DNA of 64,000 bases from an uncultured Ruminococcus sp. Its GTDB lineage: Bacteria > Bacillota > Clostridia > Oscillospirales > Acutalibacteraceae. Below, piece by piece: positions 34,021 through 43,744 of this stretch; within the stretch, counting starts at the first letter, position 1; the number at the start of each line of letters is the position of its first letter. The notes below the pieces were generated by a model. The model ran no database searches. It saw only the letters and a program-made list of their open reading frames with translations, and had not been told where the DNA came from. The stretch covers positions 1 to 64,000 of the forward strand of contig CACWNY010000003.1 of NCBI GenBank assembly GCA_902762375.1, read 5' to 3'. A program made the position numbers and the translations under genes.

Positions 34021-36068
34021 ATGAAAACAGGCAAAAAAGTTCTCACGCTGATGTTGGCTTGTGCTATGGTGACAAGTACGGCTTATATGTCTTACAGCGT
34101 TGTGGACAATGCAACAGTTAAACTACATCTGACGGCTGGGAGTACACAGTCAATAGTAACGGTACAGCTACAATTACAGGTTACAGTAAAAAAAGTGGAG
34201 ATTTAATTATTCCTAATACCGTTGATGGTAAAACAGTTACAGAGATAGGAAAACAGGCTTTTCGAAATAAAACAGGTTACCAAAATTTAACTGTACCAGG
34301 TACAGTTAAACTGATTGGTGTAGAAGCTTTTAGTGGTTGTACAGGTTTACGAAGTATTGATATTCAAAACGGTGTTGAAACTATAGGAAAGAGAGCTTTT
34401 TCTGGTTGTATAGGCTTGAACAGTATTAATATTCAAGAAGGTGTTAAAACAATTGAAAGTATTGCTTTTTCTGATTGTACAGCACTGACAAGCGTAAAGT
34501 TACCTGATAGTGTGGAAACAATAGGAAGTATAGACGATTACTTTTCATCTGATGGTGTTTTTTATGGATGTTCGAAATTAACAACGGTAACACTTGGTAA
34601 AAATCTTACTACAATTGGTAGTGGTACTTTCAAAAAATGTACTAAACTCTCCACTGTAGAATTTGCTGGTCAAAATATTGCGGAAATCGGACATTCGGCT
34701 TTTGCAGAAACTGCATTAGAAAATATTGTTATTCCTAATAAAGTTAAAGAAATAAGAGAGCATACTTTTGAATATTGCAAAAGTCTTTCAAGCGTTACTT
34801 TTCCCGAAAATCTCGAAACTATCGATGAAACAAGTTTTATAGGTTGTAGTGTATTAACAAATATCAAAATTCCTGATAAAGTAACTTCTATAGGAAGCAA
34901 AGCTTTTGAAGATTGTACTTCTTTGGAAAATGTTCAATTTGGTCATTCTGTTGAAATAATAGGTGACGGTGCATTCGCGAATACTAAAGTTAAGAGTATC
35001 ATCTTACCAGATGGTTTAAAGGATATCGGTGATGGATTTTTGGTTGGAATTTTTGAGGGTTGTAAAGAATTGAAAACAGTAGTATTCCAGAGTAGTGAAG
35101 ATACGGAATTTACAAATATTCCATCAAGAATGTTTAAGGATTGCACAAATCTTACAGATGTAAATATTTTAGCTACGGTAACAACAATTGAGAGCAGTGC
35201 GTTTGCAAATTGTACATCTTTAGAAAGTATTATTCTTCCTGAAAGTGTAACAGTTATTGAAAACTTCGCTTTTGGTAATTGTACTTCTTTGAAAAAAATT
35301 GTTATTCCTGAAAGCGTTACAAACATAACAGGTGGTAGGTGGAGTAGTTCGTTTGACGGACACAGTGATGAACTTACTATTTACGGTTACACAGGAACAA
35401 GAGCAGAAAATTACGCAAACGAAGAGAATATTAAATTTGTAGCTTTAGACGGACATATCCACGAAAGTGAAACATATATTACAGAGGCTACTTGTGAAGA
35501 CGGCGGAATGAAAATTACAAGATGTAAGATTTGTGGTCATCTTGAACTTGAAAAAACTGAATACATCGCCCCTAAAGGACACAAAAACCTTACTGTAACA
35601 AAAGAACCTACCTGCACAGAAAACGGAGAAAAAACAGGTACTTGTTCAGATTGCGGTAAAACTGTTACAGAGATTATTCCTGCATTAGGTCATAGCTGGA
35701 GTGAGTGGACTGTAGACCCCGATAACGATAAACAAGAAGTAAGAATTTGTGCAAACTGTGGTGAAAAAGAATACAGAGATATTGATACACCTGTACTACC
35801 TACAGACCCCACACCTGTGCCACCTACAGACCCCACACCTGTGCCACCTACAGACCCCACACCTGTACCACCTACAGAACTCCCTACATTCGACCCTATT
35901 CCTGAACCCACACCAGCTCCTACACAAGAACCTACAACAGACCCTCGACCTGATGGCAAAGTTGTAGATACTGGGGCAACAGCACCATTGATGGCTGTAT
36001 TTACACTTATAGCGTCCTCTGTTTCAGTAGCGTTGCTGAAAAAACGCAGAAAAAATGACACAGATTAA
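34021..36068 (+). pseudogene. BspA-type leucine-rich-repeat surface protein with a single-base frameshift
   Basis: ATG 34021 (GGGAGAGG 7 nt upstream) opens a signal peptide, but the frame dies at 34206. From 34122 the next frame continues without a stop to 36068: DGWEYTVNSNGTATITGYS, then about 18 LRR_5 repeats, two Cys-pair HxExYITEATC-type segments, a TDPTPVPP proline-threonine spacer and a C-terminal VVDTGATAPLMAVF...KKRRK membrane anchor resembling a sorting signal. One extra A in the AAA run at 34120-34122 would restore one frame of about 680 residues. It could be a true mutation, slippage-based phase variation, or an assembly error. Confidence 0.85.
35787..35882 (+). repeat. 24-bp tandem repeat, four units
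   Basis: Four head-to-tail units encode (TDPTPVPP), the wall-spanning spacer of the LRR protein. Units 2 and 3 are identical, the outer ones differ at a few positions, which marks it as a likely length-variable site. Confidence 0.85.
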
Positions 36069-36120
36069 TTCACCAAAAACTTTTATTTGATTTTCTCAAT
36101 AATATATTGGATTTTTCCAG

Positions 36121-36162
36121 AAAAGCCGTACTGCTATAAATGAGGTACGGCTTTTGCTTTTT
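36121..36162 (+). terminator. Terminator after the frameshifted BspA gene
   Basis: AAAAGCCGTAC pairs with GTACGGCTTTT (11 bp), followed by GCTTTTTG. It separates the surface protein from the polysaccharide locus. Confidence 0.83.
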
Positions 36163-36256
36163 GAAAAAATGTTCAATGATGGTTTATCACAAACATATCC
36201 GTTGTAACAGAAAAAGTCTTATAATGATACCATAAAATCAAGGTGGTGGTTGATTT

Positions 36257-37033
36257 ATGGTAAGAGGACAATTTACACATAAAACAGATAAATCACAAAT
36301 TTCCACAACAGATATTTTAGGGGTAAATATTGCCGACATCAATATCAGGCAACTGACAGATTTTACCATGAAAAATCTGGAAAATTTGAAAGGTGATTAT
36401 CTTTGTGTGTCGAATGTGCATACTACCGTTACCGCCTATGAAGATGAAGTTTACCGCAATATTCAGAACAGCGGTATTATGGCAATTCCTGACGGCAATC
36501 CTCTGGCGGTTGTGGGAAAAAAGCGTGGTTGTAAAAATATCGAACGCATTACAGGTATTGCTTACATGAGAAAAATTTTTGACATCAGCCGTGAAAAACA
36601 TTACCGTCATTTTTTCTACGGCAGTACGCAGAATACATTGGATAAGATGTGCGAAAATCTGAAAAGAGAATATCCGTATCTGGATATTGCAGGAATGTAC
36701 AGTCCGCCGTTTCGAAAACTTACCGATACGGAAAGTAGTCAGGTTATTGAATTGCTGAATAATGCCAATGCGGATTTTATCTGGATAGGTCTTGGAGCGA
36801 TAAAACAGGAAATTTTTATGTGGGAAAATCAAGGTACGGTAAACAGTTTTATGATAGGTGTAGGAGCAGGGTTTGATTATCTGGCAGGAAATATCAGACA
36901 GGCTCCGAAATTTATGCAACAGCATAGTCTGGAATGGCTTTTTCGATTGTGTCAGCAACCAAAACGGCTGCTTAAACGCTATCTTTACACCAATACAAAA
37001 TTTATATTGCATATCTGTAGGAAACAGGGGTAA
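36257..37033 (+). CDS. WecG/TagA/CpsF family glycosyltransferase (GT26)
   Basis: A 258-residue enzyme expected to add the second sugar, classically N-acetylmannosamine (uronate), to undecaprenyl-PP-GlcNAc on the cytoplasmic membrane face. Family marks are SNVHTTVTAYED, the IPDGNPLAVVGKKRG aspartate region, FFYGSTQNTLDKM and WIGLGAIKQEIFMWEN. It has no membrane segment but a basic C-terminus (RLLKRYLYTN) that fits membrane association. TATAAT at 36220-36225 is a possible -10. First gene of the surface-polysaccharide locus; the priming glycosyl-phosphate transferase is not in the window. Confidence 0.93.
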   Translation: MVRGQFTHKTDKSQISTTDILGVNIADINIRQLTDFTMKNLENLKGDYLCVSNVHTTVTAYEDEVYRNIQNSGIMAIPDGNPLAVVGKKRGCKNIERITGIAYMRKIFDISREKHYRHFFYGSTQNTLDKMCENLKREYPYLDIAGMYSPPFRKLTDTESSQVIELLNNANADFIWIGLGAIKQEIFMWENQGTVNSFMIGVGAGFDYLAGNIRQAPKFMQQHSLEWLFRLCQQPKRLLKRYLYTNTKFILHICRKQG

Positions 37034-37037
37034 GTCT

Positions 37038-37568
37038 ATGGGAATTATGCGACAACTTAAATTATTGCGGTGTAAAGTGATTGTCTTATGCAAGCATAAT
37101 ATTTCTATCGGGAGAAATTCCACTTTTGGCAGAGGTACAGTGTTGTGGTGTCCGAACCGTATGAAAATCGGTAATAATGTCTATATCGGAAAATACTGTA
37201 CACTGGAAACCAATATTCTCATACAAGACAATGTGCTTATAGGCAACAATGTAGGGCTTATCGGTAAATATGACCACGATTATTCCCAAATCGGAAAAAC
37301 TATCAACAGTTCCTCATGGATAGGCGACAGCGATTATCAGTTCAAGGGCAAAAATCAGAAAATTATCATCGAAAATGATGTGTGGATAGGTTTTGGTGCG
37401 ATAATTTTAAGCGGAGTAACCGTACATCGTGGAGCGATAGTCGGTTGTGGGAGCGTTGTCACAAAAGATATACCACCCTATGCTATAGCGGTCGGCAATC
37501 CCGCAAAAGTAATTAATTATCGTTTTTCACAGGAAGAAATCCAGCGACACGAAAAGTTACTTACCTGA
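37038..37568 (+). CDS. Hexapeptide-repeat acyltransferase (left-handed beta-helix)
   Basis: A 176-residue CoA-dependent O- or N-acetyltransferase of the WcaF/CatB type. Repeats such as ISIGRNS, MKIGNNVYIGKYCT and IIENDVWIGFGAIILSGVTV build the beta-helix, and GNPAKVINYRF closes it. It probably acetylates a sugar of the polysaccharide. ATG 37038 is chosen since it follows the GT26 stop by 4 bp and matches domain length; the in-frame upstream codons overlap that gene. Its TGA stop falls in the terminal sequence of a MITE (ACCTGAGTGATTG). Confidence 0.88.
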   Translation: MGIMRQLKLLRCKVIVLCKHNISIGRNSTFGRGTVLWCPNRMKIGNNVYIGKYCTLETNILIQDNVLIGNNVGLIGKYDHDYSQIGKTINSSSWIGDSDYQFKGKNQKIIIENDVWIGFGAIILSGVTVHRGAIVGCGSVVTKDIPPYAIAVGNPAKVINYRFSQEEIQRHEKLLT

Positions 37569-37731
37569 GTGATTGAAAATCAGATAGCTATTTTCAAAAT
37601 TTGCTGACGCAAATTTTGTTTTGATTTTTGGGAGTTTAAGGGCTTCGCCCTTAAAAATCCCACGAGGGGCTTTGCCCCTCGACCCCACCACTTCCCCCAA
37701 AGTGGACAAAACTTTTAATTGTCATAGCCAC
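37563..37731 (+). repeat. MITE family copy 13 (forward)
   Basis: ACCTGAGTGATTGAAAATCAG end, AT hairpin, AAGGGC, then the compensated CGAGGGGC/GCCCCTCG hairpin; the third hairpin (CCACTTCCCCCAAAGTGG) has a changed loop. It spans the acyltransferase stop codon. Confidence 0.85.
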
Positions 37732-37811
37732 AGGTTGTTTTTCTGTAATGACAGATTACGCATTTCGGGAAACAATTTCAACTGCTTTATCAGGAAGTTA
37801 TTATATTCAGA

Positions 37812-38906
37812 ATGAAAACAGCAATTTTAATCACAACTATCAGTAATTTCGGCAATCAGACCTTTTATCATTCTCAAGAAACAGGTCTTGCCAAAGCACT
37901 TGCCAAATTTGGACATACCGTCACGATTTATAAACTCTCAAAACAACCTCAGCCAACACAAATTATCAATGAAAATGTATCTGTCAGATTTATTGCGTGT
38001 AAGTCATTGGGTATTAACGGACTTTTTCACCCAAAGTATATTAATACCAATATCACCGCTTTAATTCATTTTTCAGATACACAGTTTTCCGTACCTACAG
38101 TTTACCGCTACTGTAAAAAGCATGGTATTACCTATATTCCGTATATTGGTATTATTGAGAGTCACAGCAACAATGTCTTTATCAGAAAAATTACAAATTT
38201 TCTCTTTTTGCGAAACCGCAAAATCTATCAGAAATGTATTTGTCTGGCAAAAACACCGTCCGTTAAAGAACAGTTACAGAAAATTCATATCACTAAAATC
38301 AAACTTACCCCTGTCGGTCTTGATATGGAAATGTTGAAAAGTGACTATCGGAATTATTCTGTTCATACTCTCAAAGAAAAATACGGCTATCGTACAGACG
38401 ATAAAATCATATTCTTTTCGGGCAGAATGACAAAAGAGAAAAATCCGTTGTTAATGCTGAAAATCTTTTCGGAGATTTTCGGTGAACACAGGGAATATAA
38501 ATTGCTGATGGTCGGCAGTGGCGAACTGGAAAACAATGTCAAAACAGAAATTCAAAGATTAAATTTAGAAAATGCTGTCAGAATGATATCAAAAATCCCC
38601 AATGCTGAAATATGGGAACTTTACAGGATAGCGGATTGTTTTGTCAATCTGAACTGCAACGAAATTTTCGGAATGTCAGTGCTGGAAGCTATGTATTATG
38701 GGTGTAAGGTTTTGGCGTTTCACTCTTTCGGGACGGATTTTATCATAGAAAATAAGGTAAACGGTTATCTTGTCAGCAATAAAACAGAAATGGAACATTG
38801 TATTTGTCATATGCCACCACTTTCGGAAAACGCACACAACAGAATTGTTCGTCATTTCACTTGGCAGACTACCGCAGAAATTATTCATCAAATCATTATG
38901 GACTAA
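37812..38906 (+). CDS. Glycosyltransferase family 4 protein
   Basis: A 364-residue GT-B fold enzyme. ATG 37812 opens MKTAILITTISNFGNQTFYHSQETGLAKAL; the C-terminal nucleotide-sugar domain has FFSGRMTKEKNPLLMLKIF, LLMVGSGELE and the retaining-GT motif EIFGMSVLEAMYYGC (E-x7-E). Donor and acceptor sugars cannot be told from sequence. It lies between two MITE copies, so it may have been shuffled as a unit. Confidence 0.9.
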   Translation: MKTAILITTISNFGNQTFYHSQETGLAKALAKFGHTVTIYKLSKQPQPTQIINENVSVRFIACKSLGINGLFHPKYINTNITALIHFSDTQFSVPTVYRYCKKHGITYIPYIGIIESHSNNVFIRKITNFLFLRNRKIYQKCICLAKTPSVKEQLQKIHITKIKLTPVGLDMEMLKSDYRNYSVHTLKEKYGYRTDDKIIFFSGRMTKEKNPLLMLKIFSEIFGEHREYKLLMVGSGELENNVKTEIQRLNLENAVRMISKIPNAEIWELYRIADCFVNLNCNEIFGMSVLEAMYYGCKVLAFHSFGTDFIIENKVNGYLVSNKTEMEHCICHMPPLSENAHNRIVRHFTWQTTAEIIHQIIMD

Positions 38907-38912
38907 AAATTA

Positions 38913-39107
38913 TTCACCTGTGCGGTTGAAAGTCAGATAGTTACTTTCAAAATTTGCTTTTCGGGAGTTTAAGGGCTACCGCCCTTAAAAATCCTGCTAA
39001 GGGGCTTTGCCCCTTAACCCCACCACTTTTTTGAAAAAAAGTGGACAAAAAACTTTTAATTGTCATAGCTATACATTGAGAAAATCATTCCAAATGCACA
39101 GGTGGAA
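38913..39107 (+). repeat. MITE family copy 14, both ends present
   Basis: TTCACCTGTGCGGTTG (38913-38928) is inverted in CACAGGTGGAA (39097-39107). The AT hairpin is truncated; loop ACC replaces TTCG in the first hairpin (GGGCTACCGCCC). Its right end contains AGGTGG, used as the ribosome site of the next gene. Confidence 0.9.
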
Positions 39108-39111
39108 AATT

Positions 39112-39783
39112 ATGAGACTTTTACATCATATCAAACAACACATTCACAAAACAAAATACAGAAAATTATGTCAGTTCGGACATCATACTACCGTTGACAA
39201 AAATTGTCAGTTTTGGGGAAATAACCGTATAGGAAACTATTCTGATTTTTTAAACAGTACGCTTGGTGAACTTTCGTATGTCGGGGATAAGTGCTTTATC
39301 AAAAATACCATTATTGGAAAATATACTTGCATTGCTAACGAAGTTATGACAGTAAACGGTACTCACCCGACAGGCTTTGTATCTGTTCACCCTTGTTTTT
39401 ATTCTACAGCAAAAATACCCTCTTATGTGCAGAAAAATCGTTTTCAGGAATTTCGCTATCTTGACCCTGAAACCAAAAAATCCGTTTATATTGGAAATGA
39501 TGTATGGATTGGTTCAAGAGTGACGATTTTAGAGGGAGTAACCATCGGTGACGGTGCAATTATCGGTGCATGTACACTTGTCAATAAAGATGTTCCGCCT
39601 TATGCGATAGTAGGCGGTGTGCCGTTCAGAATTATACGATATCGTTTTGACAGCGATACCATCAACAAACTTCTTGCCTTGAAATGGTGGGATAAAGATA
39701 AACGATGGCTGATAAATCATGCAGAATATTTTGATAACAGCAATCGTCTTTTTGACAATATGAAAAATGATAACAATGGATAA
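39112..39783 (+). CDS. CatB-type hexapeptide O-acetyltransferase
   Basis: A 223-residue beta-helix acetyltransferase. The xenobiotic-acetyltransferase-like loop GTHPTGFVSVHPCFYS holds the probable catalytic His, followed by YIGNDVWIGSRVTILEGVTIGDGAIIG and VPPYAIVGGVPFRIIRYRF. It probably acetylates a residue of the surface glycan. ATG 39112 is chosen: AGGTGG, supplied by the MITE terminal repeat, is 6-7 nt upstream and all in-frame codons further up are repeat DNA. It overlaps the next gene by 17 nt. Confidence 0.88.
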   Translation: MRLLHHIKQHIHKTKYRKLCQFGHHTTVDKNCQFWGNNRIGNYSDFLNSTLGELSYVGDKCFIKNTIIGKYTCIANEVMTVNGTHPTGFVSVHPCFYSTAKIPSYVQKNRFQEFRYLDPETKKSVYIGNDVWIGSRVTILEGVTIGDGAIIGACTLVNKDVPPYAIVGGVPFRIIRYRFDSDTINKLLALKWWDKDKRWLINHAEYFDNSNRLFDNMKNDNNG

Positions 39784-40681
39784 CGATAATTTTTTTAAGA
39801 AACATCTTGCGATACTTTACCGCAAAGCAAAATTGAAAAGCAATTATTTTTCAATGAATTTATGTTCTGAAAAAAACGGAAATAATATTATTTCTCAAAA
39901 GATAAAAGAAAATAGACCTTTTGCCGTAGTTCGGCTTGGTGCGGTAGAAATGCACTGTATTAACCGTTTTCTAAAACATCAGAATTTTTCCAAAAGCGAA
40001 AGAGAACAGGCACTTTACTGTGCAGGAATTTTTCCGAATGATAATGCTACACTCAATAAATTTTGTGAAGAATACCTCAATGCTGTTACAGAATGTGATA
40101 TAATAGGTGTGTGGGGAATTTCGGGTGAAAAGCACATCGTGAAACATTACACCAACCATGCCCAAATCATACCGAGTAAATCTATTGAACCCTATTATTT
40201 TGAACATTCATGGTCAGCAAATCTGAAAGATAAAAAAGTACTTATCATACACCCCTTTACCGAAAGTATTCAACATCAACTCAAGCACCGCCAACACCTA
40301 TGGCAAAATCCAAACATCTTACCCGAATTTGCAAAAGCAGAATTTGTCAAAGTGGTACAGTCCAACGCAGGAGCAACAACAGAATTTTCGGACTGGTTTC
40401 AAGCCTTGCAAAGTATGAAAGAACAGATTTCCCAAAAAGATTTCGATGTGGCACTCATAGGAGCAGGTGCATACGGTTTACCGTTGAGTATATTCTGTAA
40501 GCAAATGGGAAAACAAGCCGTTCAGCTATGCGGAGCTACACAAATTTTGTTCGGCATAAAAGGAAAACGCTGGGATAATCACCCTGTCATTTCCAAATTT
40601 TACAACGGTTACTGGATAAGACCTCTTTCCTCTGAAACACCGCCCGAAATTCAGAAAGTAGAGGGTGGTAGTTACTGGTAG
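39767..40681 (+). CDS. GT-D-like glycosyltransferase family protein A
   Basis: A 304-residue protein I recognise only as a polysaccharide-locus family. RPFAVVRLGAVEMHCI resembles the [V/A]RxGDGE entry motif of GT-D (DUF1792) enzymes, VLIIHPFTESIQHQ and DVALIGAGAYGLPLS look like Rossmann strands, and ATQILFGIKGKRW plus a terminal YW are shared with the protein at 43725-44690. A sugar-transfer role is inferred from location. No strong ribosome site; start may be 39767 or 39779, coupled to the upstream overlap. Confidence 0.68.
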   Translation: MITMDNDNFFKKHLAILYRKAKLKSNYFSMNLCSEKNGNNIISQKIKENRPFAVVRLGAVEMHCINRFLKHQNFSKSEREQALYCAGIFPNDNATLNKFCEEYLNAVTECDIIGVWGISGEKHIVKHYTNHAQIIPSKSIEPYYFEHSWSANLKDKKVLIIHPFTESIQHQLKHRQHLWQNPNILPEFAKAEFVKVVQSNAGATTEFSDWFQALQSMKEQISQKDFDVALIGAGAYGLPLSIFCKQMGKQAVQLCGATQILFGIKGKRWDNHPVISKFYNGYWIRPLSSETPPEIQKVEGGSYW

Positions 40682-40788
40682 TTTAAGGGCTTTGCCCTTA
40701 AAAATCCCATCAGGGGCTTTGCCCCTGAACCCCACCACTTTTTGAAAAAAGTGGACAAAAACTTTTTTGGCTCACTTCGTTCGTTTTT
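40681..40788 (+). repeat. MITE family copy 15 with half junction
   Basis: AAGGGC, CAGGGGC and CCAC...GTGG hairpins directly after a TAG stop, ending in GGCTCACTTCGTTCG, the dimer junction without its second half. Confidence 0.84.
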
Positions 40789-40832
40789 TCGATAATAGAA
40801 AATCAATCTATCAAATTTAAGGTGTGATAAAT

Positions 40833-41630
40833 GTGAATGAAATGGCGGTGTTAGTGTGTTCGTGCGACAAATACAAAAGTGCTTGGCAACCGATGTTTGA
40901 ACTGTTTTTCAAGTTCTGGAATGATTGTCCGTACAGGGTTTATCTGATGACGAACAATGCTGTATATACTCACGAACGGGTAACAACAGTTTGTACGGGA
41001 GATGATGTTAGCTGGTCGAAATCGTTCAAAAAGGTACTGGAATTTCTGAAAGAGAAATATGTGCTTGTGATTATGGAAGATTATCTTTTGCAATCGAAAG
41101 TGAAGAATGAAGATTTTGACTTGGTGCTGGATTACATCAAAAAGAATGATACGGATTGTTTTCGGTTATTTCCCACGCCACCGCCTGATAAAAAATACGG
41201 TTATTGTGGGGAATTTATGACAGGAATTATTGCTGAAAATGCGTCTTACAGGGTGAGTTTACAGGCGGGAATTTGGAAAAGAGAATATTTACTCTCTTTG
41301 ATTGATGAAAAAGAAAGTGCGTGGCAGTTTGAACATATGGGTAGTAAGCGGAGTTCGGAAGATGGCAGTAAATTTATAAGTGTATGGGAGAAAAGTCCGA
41401 GATTGATTTTTGATTACTACTGTACAGGGATTATTCAAGGTTACTGGATAAAAGAAGCGGTAGAACTGTGTCGAAAGAATGGTATAGAAGTGGATATGTC
41501 AGTAATCAAAGCTGAGCCGTTTTGGGTAAGGACAAAGCGTATTCTATTGTGTAAATATCTGGTATTGCTGAGAACTTTGTTTCGTAAAACAAAGTGGTAT
41601 GATGTCTACCGCAACAGAAAATATTTGTAA
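40833..41630 (+). CDS. Putative glycosyltransferase of the polysaccharide locus
   Basis: About 265 residues. VLVCSCDKYKSAW and the later VLVIMEDYLLQ suggest a GT-A fold with an acidic metal motif; the run DCFRLFPTPPPDKKYGYC and the C-terminal GYWIKEAVELC are conserved-looking. It resembles small cytoplasmic glycosyltransferases annotated in capsule loci, but I cannot name the family with certainty. AAGGTG lies 8 nt before GTG 40833; GTG 40824 overlaps that site and is less likely. Confidence 0.65.
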   Translation: MNEMAVLVCSCDKYKSAWQPMFELFFKFWNDCPYRVYLMTNNAVYTHERVTTVCTGDDVSWSKSFKKVLEFLKEKYVLVIMEDYLLQSKVKNEDFDLVLDYIKKNDTDCFRLFPTPPPDKKYGYCGEFMTGIIAENASYRVSLQAGIWKREYLLSLIDEKESAWQFEHMGSKRSSEDGSKFISVWEKSPRLIFDYYCTGIIQGYWIKEAVELCRKNGIEVDMSVIKAEPFWVRTKRILLCKYLVLLRTLFRKTKWYDVYRNRKYL

Positions 41631-41640
41631 AGGTATTGTT

Positions 41641-42492
41641 ATGACGGTTGCTATTATTATGACGGTTTTTAACCGTATGGAACAGACAAAACAATGTATA
41701 CAGTCTTTGGAGATAGCTTTGCAGAATGTTATTCACCACTACTATATCACGGACGATAAAAGCACCGATAACACCGCTGATTATCTGGCAAATTTATCAA
41801 AAAAGATTGACATTAATGTTTATCAAGGAAACGGAGATTTATACTGGAACAGAGGTATGTATCATTCTTTTGAAAAAGCATTACAGAAAGAATATGATGT
41901 TTTTCTTTGGGTGAACAATGATACAGTATTCTATGAAAATATGTGGGATATTCTGATAAACGACTATCGTAAAGCCGAACCGTTTTCGGTGATATGCGGA
42001 GTGTTGCAAAGTGCAGTCAGCGGTGAAACTACCTACGGCGGAACAGATAAAAGTGGTCTGTTAAATCCTTGCGGTGACATTCGGGAATGTACGCATATCA
42101 ATGGAAACTGTCTGTTTATTCCGAAAATTGTGGCGGAAAAAATCGGGAATTTAGATTATCACTATGAACATTCTTTGGGAGATTTCGATTACGGACAGCG
42201 TATTTTAAACTATGGCGGAAAGCTGTATAGTTCAAGTGATTATGTCGGTGTGTGTGAAAGAAATCCGATTAAAGATACTTGGCAAGATAAAGATTTACCG
42301 TTTTTGAAAAGAATATCCCTGATGAAATTAAAAACAGGTCTGCCCCGAAAATCTTACAAACGCTACCTCAGAAAGTGGAACAGAAAAACTTGGATTTTCT
42401 ACTATTACAAACCGTATCTTGATATTTTCGGTGACAGTATCGGGAAATCTTTTCGGAGAAAACATTATGACAATCAAAATTCCGAAAATTAA
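41641..42492 (+). CDS. Glycosyltransferase family 2 protein (rhamnosyltransferase-like)
   Basis: A 283-residue GT-A enzyme. AIIMTVFNRMEQTKQCIQSL starts the nucleotide-binding half; VFLWVNNDTVFYE carries the NNDT variant of the DxD metal motif typical of inverting rhamnosyltransferase-like GT2 proteins; HINGNCLFIPK and SLGDFDYGQRI follow in the acceptor half. ATG 41641 sits 10 bp after the previous stop, with AAAGG upstream. Overlaps the polymerase gene by 26 nt. Confidence 0.88.
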   Translation: MTVAIIMTVFNRMEQTKQCIQSLEIALQNVIHHYYITDDKSTDNTADYLANLSKKIDINVYQGNGDLYWNRGMYHSFEKALQKEYDVFLWVNNDTVFYENMWDILINDYRKAEPFSVICGVLQSAVSGETTYGGTDKSGLLNPCGDIRECTHINGNCLFIPKIVAEKIGNLDYHYEHSLGDFDYGQRILNYGGKLYSSSDYVGVCERNPIKDTWQDKDLPFLKRISLMKLKTGLPRKSYKRYLRKWNRKTWIFYYYKPYLDIFGDSIGKSFRRKHYDNQNSEN

Positions 42493-43744
42493 AACTTTAC
42501 AACTATTATGTATCTATGTTTCCATGCAATATTATGGCGGTAGGATTTATACTTTACTTGGGTCGGCAATATTTTTTTCGTTGTCGCTGATGTTGTCGGC
42601 ATTTGTTCTTGCGTTTAAGAGAAAATTATTATTCAATGCGAACAAGAAAATCAACGGTTATATTTTCGGAGTTATGGTGATGGTGGTATGGTTTGCATTG
42701 AGTATTTTCTATACGATGGGCAATATGACTGTTGGCACATCACTTTCTATTTTGTCAAGATTTCTGCTGATATATGTGTCCGTCGGACTTGACCCCGAAA
42801 ATTTTCTGACACGCTTTGTCAAAATGACAGTTCTTTTTGCTTTTATCAGCGATGTTATTTATTTTAGCCACTTTGTCGGATTTACACCGATATGGAGAGG
42901 AATTTCCCGAATATTTTACAGAATACCTAGTGGTATGTATTTCGGCGGTGATACCTACGGACTGTTTTTTCTTGTGTTCAAACTGGACGATTTGGCAAGA
43001 AATTCCTATATGTTCGGTGAACCCGGAGAATATCAGATGATAATCAATACTTGTCTGTACTTTCTGCTTTTTGAGGGAAAGTCCTTAAATCTTACCCGAA
43101 AACAAAAAATGATATACCTCTGTCTGTTGCTGATTACGCTTGTTACGATACAATCCACAAGCGGATTTATTTCTCTGGTGGTAATTATGGGAATGGTTCT
43201 GTTACAGCCGAACAGGTTCAAAGAAAATCAGTCGGTAAAAAAAGTGATTGTGCTTTGTATTTGTGCAGTGCTGTTGTATGTGTTGATTTTCGCTGACGAA
43301 ACTAGCATTTTTTATCAGAGTTTCTACCGCAAAATCTTTTCCGCTGACGGACAGATTGATTTACAGCAAGGTACAGCTACTGCCCGAAGTATGCCGTATT
43401 ATCTTATGGCGGAAAATCTGTGGCAAAATCCTTTGCAGGTGATTTTCGGTGTAGGGGCAAACGGTCTTGCACAAACCGTTGTGGGAAGATATACCGCTAA
43501 CGGACTGGTCAATTTTATTATGATGTGCGGTCTTGTGTTTGTCGTGCCGTTGTATATACTGATGTCGGCAGGACATTTTCAGTACGGCAAAAATCCCGTT
43601 GCGACCTGTTGTGTCATTTTGATTTGTCTTAATCAGTCGGTGGGACAACCTGATATGTTGAGTATTTATACTGTTCTGCTGTTGCTTTATCCCTATATTT
43701 TTCAAATCACGCATAACCGAAAGAATGAACTCTGCTATGAATAA
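42467..43744 (+). CDS. O-antigen/polysaccharide polymerase (Wzy-like) membrane protein
   Basis: A 425-residue polytopic protein with about 10-12 membrane segments and a large outer loop near 290-350 (FYRKIFSADGQIDLQQGTATARSM), as in Wzy polymerases. Wzy proteins share little sequence, so the call rests on topology and position between glycosyltransferases and the flippase. GGAGAAAAC lies 4-9 nt before ATG 42467. It would polymerise lipid-linked repeat units outside the membrane. Confidence 0.78.
   Translation: MTIKIPKIKTLQLLCIYVSMQYYGGRIYTLLGSAIFFSLSLMLSAFVLAFKRKLLFNANKKINGYIFGVMVMVVWFALSIFYTMGNMTVGTSLSILSRFLLIYVSVGLDPENFLTRFVKMTVLFAFISDVIYFSHFVGFTPIWRGISRIFYRIPSGMYFGGDTYGLFFLVFKLDDLARNSYMFGEPGEYQMIINTCLYFLLFEGKSLNLTRKQKMIYLCLLLITLVTIQSTSGFISLVVIMGMVLLQPNRFKENQSVKKVIVLCICAVLLYVLIFADETSIFYQSFYRKIFSADGQIDLQQGTATARSMPYYLMAENLWQNPLQVIFGVGANGLAQTVVGRYTANGLVNFIMMCGLVFVVPLYILMSAGHFQYGKNPVATCCVILICLNQSVGQPDMLSIYTVLLLLYPYIFQITHNRKNELCYE

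Noticed and set aside
35787-35882. CRISPR-like array
   Set aside because: The 24-bp units are contiguous without spacers and encode a TDPTPVPP protein spacer.
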